A stretch of DNA of 64,000 nucleotides from Flagellimonas maritima. Its GTDB lineage: Bacteria; Bacteroidota; Bacteroidia; Flavobacteriales; Flavobacteriaceae. Both the position numbers and the translations under genes were made by a program. Numbering within the stretch: the first letter of the stretch is position 1; every line of letters begins with the position of its first letter. The DNA is taken from positions 1,359,501 through 1,423,500 of the forward strand of contig NZ_CP030104.1 in assembly GCF_003269425.1 (NCBI RefSeq), given 5' to 3'. The notes below the pieces were generated by a model, which was not told the origin of the DNA, did not search any database, and saw nothing but the letters and a program-made list of their open reading frames with translations. Positions 59,054 through 64,000 of this stretch are shown here, piece after piece.

Positions 59054-59605
59054 CTAATCCAAATAATAGCGAATTCCGCCACCCAGCAATAATGTAGTGT
59101 CGTTAAGGTAACTGTTAAAATGATAGAATCCGGTAATGGGCAGAACTATTGAGAAAGTATCCGAAAGGAAAAAATCCAGTTCAAAAGTGGCAAAGCCCCC
59201 ATAGATAAAAGAACTCTCGGCATCCACGGCATCAAATGGGAAATTAGTTTCACCACGATTAATGTATTTATAGCCCAAGGAGGGACCACCACCTAAATAC
59301 ATGAAAAATCCTTTTTTTGGCGATGTAACCAAGGTTGTAAAGTATCCAAGGCCCAACATGTAATCATCATATGGAAACTCAAGGCCTGCAACGGGCTGTT
59401 CTTTGGAAGAGGCGAACACGAACGAGGCCCTAAAAAAATCCGTGGTACTGTGGAAATAGTTGATATTACCATTTATACCGTATCCGTTTGTCTTATAGCT
59501 TGGAACAAAATCAAAGAAAAAATCGCTTCTTTGTGAATAGGCCTTTTCTAAAGAAAATGTAAGTATGGCCAAAAATGCGAAGCAGCGTAGGCAAGTTTTT
59601 TTCAT
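59054..59605 (-). CDS. TraO-like outer membrane protein, no conjugation genes nearby
   Basis: 183 residues with a signal peptide (FAILTFSLEKAYSQ). The C-terminal 90 residues resemble conjugal transfer protein TraO of Bacteroidota conjugative transposons: YLGGGPSLGYKYINRGETNF, then SSFIYGGFATFELDFFLSDTFSIVLP and a final GGGIRYYLD. It is probably a small outer membrane barrel. No other transfer gene (TraG, TraN and so on) is in the window, so it is either an orphan relative or a barrel with TraO-like fold. It is divergent from an ArsR-type regulator. Confidence 0.55.
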   Translation of the reverse strand: MKKTCLRCFAFLAILTFSLEKAYSQRSDFFFDFVPSYKTNGYGINGNINYFHSTTDFFRASFVFASSKEQPVAGLEFPYDDYMLGLGYFTTLVTSPKKGFFMYLGGGPSLGYKYINRGETNFPFDAVDAESSFIYGGFATFELDFFLSDTFSIVLPITGFYHFNSYLNDTTLLLGGGIRYYLD

Positions 59606-59721
59606 ATTAATAAAGATTTGGGGGGCCAGCTGCTAATGCAAATATAATCGGATTATATAAAAAGTCAATTTTCTACCCGATACACTTTTCCCAAACATAT
59701 TTTAATGGAATTGAAAACAAC

Positions 59722-59763
59722 ATATCTATTAATTTAGATATATAAATATTTAAGTTATATTTG
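59722..59763 (+). promoter_or_regulatory. Promoter and candidate operator of the ArsR-type gene
   Basis: TATATTTG (59756-59763) fits the TAnnTTTG -7 element and ends 4 bases before the ATG, so the transcript is nearly leaderless. Just upstream ATATCTA-TTAATT-TAGATAT (59722-59741) is an inverted repeat with 7-bp arms that could bind the regulator itself. Confidence 0.45.
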
Positions 59764-59767
59764 TGCC

Positions 59768-60070
59768 ATGAATATTGTCGAAATCAGTAAAGTATTATCC
59801 AATAAAACCAGGGTCAATATTCTAAAATGGCTAAAGGACCCTGAAGCTAACTTTCCGCCACACCAAGATATTGACCATTTTAATGATGGCGTTTGTGTTG
59901 GGTTCATTCAAGATAAAACTGGATTATCGCAGTCTACTGTTTCAACTTATTTAAATACGATGCAAAATGCCAATCTGGTCATACCCACAAGACATGGCAA
60001 ATGGACGTATTATAGAAGAAATGAAGATGTTATCAAAAACTATATTGAAGCCTTAGAGACAGCTTTGTAA
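59768..60070 (+). CDS. ArsR-family winged-helix regulator
   Basis: 100 residues. The winged HTH is evident: ISKVLSNKTRVNILKWLKDPE for the first helices, GLSQSTVSTYLNTMQNANLV for the recognition helix, and RHGKWTYYRRNE for the wing. A middle insert (HQDIDHFNDGVCVG) contains His, Asp and Cys residues, but a classic ArsR metal box (ELCVCDL) is absent. Likely DNA targets are its own promoter palindrome and the divergent TraO-like gene (inference). Confidence 0.88.
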   Translation: MNIVEISKVLSNKTRVNILKWLKDPEANFPPHQDIDHFNDGVCVGFIQDKTGLSQSTVSTYLNTMQNANLVIPTRHGKWTYYRRNEDVIKNYIEALETAL

Positions 60071-60118
60071 TTTTTAGTTCTACATATCTATAATTAGCGA
60101 AACATAAATATATTAATC

Positions 60119-60259
60119 ATGGAGGACAATATATATTTTAGTGCCACGAAAAATATTCCAAAACAGGAAAATACAGACAGGACCATAAAAAGAAGAATCA
60201 TAAATTTTCTTTGTTCTTTCAAAATAAATGAAGCTGAATATTTATCTAAAACAAAATAA
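60119..60259 (+). CDS. Small ORF of 46 residues before the racemase gene
   Basis: ATG 60119 to TAA 60259 gives a 46-residue basic protein (MEDNIYFSATKNIPKQENTD, then a KRR-rich helix-like end). It finishes one base before the racemase ATG (TAATATG), the same junction as recO to the receptor. This spacing suggests a translated, coupled gene. I do not recognise it. Confidence 0.4.
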   Translation: MEDNIYFSATKNIPKQENTDRTIKRRIINFLCSFKINEAEYLSKTK

Positions 60260-60260
60260 T

Positions 60261-60953
60261 ATGAAAACTATTGGTTTAATCGGAGGGATGAGCTGGGAAT
60301 CCTCTAAAGTGTACTATCAATATGTAAATGAAATAATAAAAGAAAAGCTGGGAGGCTCGCATTCTGCAAAATGTATACTTACTTCTCTGGACTTTGATGA
60401 AATTGAGCGCTTTTCTTTCTCAGGTGACTGGGAAAAAATTGGAAAGTTGATGGGTATCCACGCAGAAAAACTTGAAAAGGCTGGAGCAGATGTGATAGTG
60501 CTCTGCACCAATACCATACATTTAGTGAGTGATGCCATTACCCAAGCAATCAAAATTCCATTTTTACACATTGCAGATGCAACAGGTGAAGCAATTGTAA
60601 AATCAGGAGTGAAAAAAGTTGCGCTCTTGGGAACAAAGTTTACTATGGAAAAGGATTTTTATACCAAGATTCTTAGAGAGCAATACAATTTAAAAGTTCT
60701 GGTCCCGAATGCAAAAGACATGGACATCCTTCAATCCATTATATATAATGAATTGGTTAAAGGGATTTTTAAGACTGAATCTAAAGAAAAATGCTTGGAA
60801 ATCATTAAAAAAATGGAAGATCAAGGTGCTGAAGGTGTAATTTTGGGATGTACCGAACTACCTTTACTCATATCTGACGACGAAGTTGCCATTGCCACTT
60901 TTGATACTACACGAATCCATGCACAAAAAGCTATAGATTTTGCTCTTTCTTAG
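60261..60953 (+). CDS. Aspartate/glutamate racemase family protein
   Basis: 230 residues from ATG 60261; the longer frame overlaps the small ORF. The family has two catalytic cysteines, here Cys82 (LCTNTIHL) and Cys197 (GCTELPLL). The N-terminus KTIGLIGGMSWESSKVYYQYVN is typical of the YgeA/amino-acid racemase group. It interconverts L- and D-forms of Asp, Glu or another amino acid. Cytoplasmic. Confidence 0.92.
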   Translation: MKTIGLIGGMSWESSKVYYQYVNEIIKEKLGGSHSAKCILTSLDFDEIERFSFSGDWEKIGKLMGIHAEKLEKAGADVIVLCTNTIHLVSDAITQAIKIPFLHIADATGEAIVKSGVKKVALLGTKFTMEKDFYTKILREQYNLKVLVPNAKDMDILQSIIYNELVKGIFKTESKEKCLEIIKKMEDQGAEGVILGCTELPLLISDDEVAIATFDTTRIHAQKAIDFALS

Positions 60954-60998
60954 CAAGGCATGAATTAATTTTGATTTCTTAAAAAAGACAATCTTAGA

Positions 60999-61352
60999 AT
61001 GAAAAAAATTTACCATTTGGGCAGTTGTTCTACCTGTAAGCGCATTTTGAAAGAATTGGAGCCGTTGGATGGAGTTGCTCTTCAAGAAATAAAAACTGAA
61101 CCTATCACTGCAGACCAACTGGAAGCCATGAAAAATAGGGCAGGTAGTTATGAGAATTTGTTCAGTAGAAGAGCGATGTTGTTCCGCCAAAAAGAACTGC
61201 ATAAAAAGAAACTTACAGAGAATGATTATAAAAATCTTATCCTTGAGCACTATACTTTCCTAAAAAGACCTGTTATACTTTTAGAAGACAAAATCTTTAT
61301 CGGGAATTCCAAAAAAGTAGTTAACGCGGCCAAGGGCATATTGCACTCATGA
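60999..61352 (+). CDS. ArsC/Spx-family (YffB-like) protein
   Basis: 117 residues, thioredoxin-like fold. Cys10 and Cys13 in GSCSTCKRIL match the active site of arsenate reductase-like proteins. FSRRAMLFR, in the position of the ArsC arginine region, and FLKRPVILLEDKIFIG complete the family pattern. It may be an arsenate reductase or a thiol-redox regulator. It shares ATGA with the next gene, so the two are translationally coupled. A regulator of ArsR type is located 1 kb upstream. Confidence 0.85.
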   Translation: MKKIYHLGSCSTCKRILKELEPLDGVALQEIKTEPITADQLEAMKNRAGSYENLFSRRAMLFRQKELHKKKLTENDYKNLILEHYTFLKRPVILLEDKIFIGNSKKVVNAAKGILHS

Positions 61353-62242
61353 GCAAAAGAACCCTCGCACTTTTAGCCGCTCTTGGCGCTACCACAATTT
61401 ACGGTATCAACCACACTATTGCCAAAGGGGTTATGCCAGCCCACGTAAAACCTTTTGGATTCATTATGCTCAGGGTAGTCGGTGCGGCTATTTTATTTTG
61501 GGGTATTTCCATATTTGGGCCAAAAGAAAAAATTGAGCGAAGGGATTGGGGCAGAATCCTGGTTTGTGCCATCTTGGGAATGGTCATAAATATGTTGGCG
61601 TTTTTTAAAGGGCTAGAGCTTTCTACCCCTATCAATAGTGCTGTTTTGGTCACAATTACTCCTATTATCGTAGTTATTCTATCCGCTTTTTTCCTGAGCG
61701 AAAAGATAACCCTGAACAAAGGACTTGGAATTGTATTGGGCTTTATTGGTGCTGTGGCGCTCATACTTTTTGGTGCGGAAATACGCCAAGACGCACCCAA
61801 TATCCCCTTGGGCAATTTTCTTTTCGTGGTCAATGCCACTTCTTACGGAGCTTATTTGATTGTTGTTAAAAAATTGATTGAAAAGTACCATCCCTTTACT
61901 CTAATGAAATGGTTGTTTACCATTGCTGTTATTATTAATTTTCCGATTACCCTGCCAGAGTTTCTGGAAATACAATGGTCTTCCATGCCCTTGTGGGCTT
62001 ATGGTTCCATTGCTTTTGTAGTCATCGGCACTACATTTATGACCTATCTATTCAATGTTTTTGCATTGACCGAACTAAAAGCTTCAACGGTTGGGGCTTT
62101 TGTCTATGTGCAGCCCTTGTTCGGAATATTGTTCGCTTTGTTTTCCGGTAAGGACCAACTTACATTGATAAAGGTTTTGGCCACTACGTTGGTTTTGCTA
62201 GGGGTCTATTTAGCAAGTAAGAAATCTAAAAATCAGCCTTAG
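61349..62242 (+). CDS. EamA-family (DMT) transporter
   Basis: 297 residues with ten membrane helices in two EamA repeats (helices 1-5, residues about 5-140; helices 6-10, 150-290). The segments TPINSAVLVTITPIIVVILSAFF and KASTVGAFVYVQPLFGILFALF are the conserved helix 4 and 9 regions. Members export metabolites or drugs; no substrate can be named. The start overlaps the stop of the ArsC-like gene by four bases. Confidence 0.92.
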   Translation: MSKRTLALLAALGATTIYGINHTIAKGVMPAHVKPFGFIMLRVVGAAILFWGISIFGPKEKIERRDWGRILVCAILGMVINMLAFFKGLELSTPINSAVLVTITPIIVVILSAFFLSEKITLNKGLGIVLGFIGAVALILFGAEIRQDAPNIPLGNFLFVVNATSYGAYLIVVKKLIEKYHPFTLMKWLFTIAVIINFPITLPEFLEIQWSSMPLWAYGSIAFVVIGTTFMTYLFNVFALTELKASTVGAFVYVQPLFGILFALFSGKDQLTLIKVLATTLVLLGVYLASKKSKNQP

Positions 62243-62390
62243 TCATTTTCACGTTTATTGTATCAGTATAAGTATTTGTTAATTTATAAGGGCCATACAT
62301 CAATTTACTGCCAAAAAATATAGTTATCGTTTGTACTTTACTTCCATAAAATCATTCTGAAACGAAAATCAGGTTGAACTATTAAAACGA

Positions 62391-63059
62391 ATGCTAGATT
62401 TTTCCAAACAGATTATAAGAATCGAACAAAAACTCGCCCAGGCAAGAAATACCGATACGGATTTTAGGGTATTCGGTGCAAGTAGTCATAACTATCAAAT
62501 TAACCAGCCTTTACAGATCAAAGATATCAGGGCTTTTGAAGAGAAATACTCCGTTTTGCTTCCACGGTGCTACCAAGCTTTTTTGTTGAACATTGGAAAT
62601 GGTGGAAACTCCTACCAGGATTCAGGTGCTGGCCCCTTTTATGGAATTTATCCGTTAGGAAGAAATATAAATGAACTGATTCATTCAAATCCTGAGGTTT
62701 TTTTGAAAGAGAAATGTATTTTACATCCTAAGCTTACGGAAGAGGATTGGGACGATTTGAACAAATTTATGGATGACGAAAACATTTCTGATGAAGATTA
62801 TTACAAAGAAGTTGCCAAAATTTATAGTGGAATATTGCCCATCGGATTTCAAGGGTGCAGTGCATTGCACGCTATTGTGCTAAATGGTACCCATAAAGGA
62901 AAGGTCATCAATGTGGATAAGGACGGTAGCAAACCAAATTTTACTTTTGAAAACAATTTTTTGGATTGGTATGAACGATGGTTGGATGAAATCATCTCAG
63001 GGCACCTCATTAAAGCTCCTACAAGTTGGTTTGGCTATGGAAGGAAAGATGAAGAATGA
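62391..63059 (+). CDS. SMI1/KNR4 (SUKH) family protein
   Basis: 222 residues. The SUKH fold is indicated by DIRAFEEKYSVLLPRCYQAFLLNIGNGG (about 45-75), GAGPFYGIYPLG, then ILPIGFQGCSALHAIVLNG, and the C-terminal FLDWYERWLDEII. SUKH proteins often serve as immunity proteins against polymorphic nuclease toxins. No toxin gene is visible in the window, so here it may be a stand-alone member with other duties. Confidence 0.9.
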   Translation: MLDFSKQIIRIEQKLAQARNTDTDFRVFGASSHNYQINQPLQIKDIRAFEEKYSVLLPRCYQAFLLNIGNGGNSYQDSGAGPFYGIYPLGRNINELIHSNPEVFLKEKCILHPKLTEEDWDDLNKFMDDENISDEDYYKEVAKIYSGILPIGFQGCSALHAIVLNGTHKGKVINVDKDGSKPNFTFENNFLDWYERWLDEIISGHLIKAPTSWFGYGRKDEE

Positions 63060-63212
63060 TTAAATAACAGTTTCAGGGCTTTCTACATATTCTTCGCTGT
63101 CTTAAAAAATTATATACTTCGTAATCATATTCATAAACCCATTTAGGCCATTCGTCAATTCACCACATTTAAAATCAGATAGGTCCTTTACCTTCTGGTT
63201 TTTATATTTCCT

Positions 63213-64000
63213 ATGGCCAATAGAATTATTAGTTTTTTTCAAAAAAATAGAGTTTGCATATTTTTTGTATTACTGTTCAATAGTACACTTTGCAATGCCC
63301 AATCGTTCCCTGTCAGCATAGCGGTTCGGAATGTGGGCGCATCGCCCACGCAACTGTCGTCCTATGCCGATGCCGCCCAGGCCAACGGCCCCCTGCTGGC
63401 AATACTGGCGCTCAACGACCTCAACATCACCGGGCGGGAAGTACAACTGCGGATGTCCTTTGAGGGTGGCGGAATCGATTTTCAGAGTGTGCCGAACCCC
63501 ATAGGTGCGGGCCCCTTCTTTCTGGACGGCGGTATCCCCCTGGCGCTAGGCGCCCCGGAGCTCGCCCCATATTTTGAAATAGCGAACGTTACGGGCATTT
63601 CCCCAACGGTCTACGGCCGCCCGCTGCCCGAGGGCTCCTACCAGATCTGTTTGGAGGCCTTCGATGTGCTGACGGGCAAGCGCCTCTCGGCGCGTTCCTG
63701 CACCAATGTGTTCCTGTTCCAGAACCGGCCGCCCTTTTTGGTGCTGCCCGCCAACGGGTCGCAGGTGGACGAGACGAACCCGCAGAACATCGTGTTCCAG
63801 TGGACGCCCAGACAACTCAACATCACCAACGTGGAGTACGAGCTCAGCCTGGTGGAGATCTGGGACGGTACCATAGACCCGCAGGCCGCCTTTTTGTCCG
63901 CTCCGCCACTTTTTCAGGCGACCACCACGGCCACCAGCTATCTCTACGGCCCCGCCGACCCCATATTGCTTCCCGACCGTGCCTATGCCTGGCGGGTACG
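63213..64000 (+). CDS. TANFOR-type surface protein, 3' end outside window
   Basis: 262 codons are seen before the window ends. A signal peptide ends TLCNAQ (residue 30). The mature start matches TANFOR-domain proteins of gliding Bacteroidota: FPVSIAVRNVGASPTQLSSY, then GREVQLRMSFEG, FFLDGGIPLALG, PYFEIANVTGISPTVYGRPLPEG and NIVFQWTPRQLNITNVEYE. Full-length members are very large and carry later fibronectin type III repeats. The base composition is striking: codons from about 63318 on are roughly 60-68% GC, with G/C at nearly all third positions, whereas the signal-peptide codons match the AT-rich genome. Confidence 0.72.
   Translation, partial: MANRIISFFQKNRVCIFFVLLFNSTLCNAQSFPVSIAVRNVGASPTQLSSYADAAQANGPLLAILALNDLNITGREVQLRMSFEGGGIDFQSVPNPIGAGPFFLDGGIPLALGAPELAPYFEIANVTGISPTVYGRPLPEGSYQICLEAFDVLTGKRLSARSCTNVFLFQNRPPFLVLPANGSQVDETNPQNIVFQWTPRQLNITNVEYELSLVEIWDGTIDPQAAFLSAPPLFQATTTATSYLYGPADPILLPDRAYAWRV

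Noticed and set aside
63546..63874. Two overlapping minus-strand open frames
   Set aside because: They are by-products of the high GC of the TANFOR gene on the other strand, where stops are rare.

Overview
The window reads as a chromosomal segment of a marine-type Bacteroidota, most likely family Flavobacteriaceae. The low-GC background, near absence of Shine-Dalgarno sequences, three TonB-dependent receptors, Oar-type and TANFOR-type surface proteins, DUF5689/lamin-tail lipoprotein, dimeric glycyl-tRNA synthetase, LytTR membrane regulator and many lipoproteins ending their signal peptide in a short lipobox all fit that group. No rRNA, tRNA, CRISPR array, complete transposon or prophage was found.

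Left part (1-5.7 kb): an accessory-looking stretch of short plus-strand genes. It starts with an ECF sigma factor cut by the window edge. Two nearly identical ECF-style promoters follow, one before a DinB-like lipoprotein and one before a SnoaL-like/SRPBCC gene pair, so the sigma factor probably drives its neighbours. From 3.3 to 5.4 kb single genes (beta-barrel protein, acetolactate-decarboxylase-like lipoprotein, GNAT acetyltransferase, small lipoprotein) are separated by palindrome-rich spacers that share boundary sequences, giving a cassette-like layout.

Middle part (5.7-33 kb): a secreted Asp-box propeller protein, formate-tetrahydrofolate ligase, a thioredoxin-like/membrane protein pair divergent from a membrane LytTR regulator, a DUF1287 and a DUF4442 gene, glycyl-tRNA synthetase, ComF and an Ig-like lipoprotein. 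Next comes an oxidative-stress module (katG with an ankyrin gene behind a terminator and a 7-1-7 palindrome in its promoter region), a six-PAS histidine kinase with an internal 255-residue duplication plus its response regulator, and a TonB receptor / DUF5689-lamin-tail lipoprotein / secreted nuclease locus that looks like a phosphodiester or nucleic-acid scavenging system.

Right part (33-62 kb): mostly conserved minus-strand housekeeping genes. These are an Oar-like receptor, pgi, an M23 peptidase, a tryptophan-dioxygenase-family protein, DUF3108, a patatin-BamA outer membrane protein, uvrC, 5-formyl-THF cyclo-ligase, the lspA / DUF4097-like / DksA-like / ileS cluster, a TonB receptor carrying a G9 tract, recO, gdhA and a trans-sulfuration enzyme. 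The remainder are small plus-strand genes (DUF3298 lipoprotein, ArsR-type regulator, a 46-codon ORF, Asp/Glu racemase, ArsC-like protein, EamA transporter, SUKH protein).

The window ends inside a TANFOR-type surface protein whose mature part is about 60-68% GC while its signal-peptide segment is AT-rich. The best candidates for something new are the sigma-factor regulon, the cassette-like spacers, the 28- and 46-codon ORFs, the 41.3 kb putative RNA region, the slippable receptor and the GC-shifted TANFOR gene.
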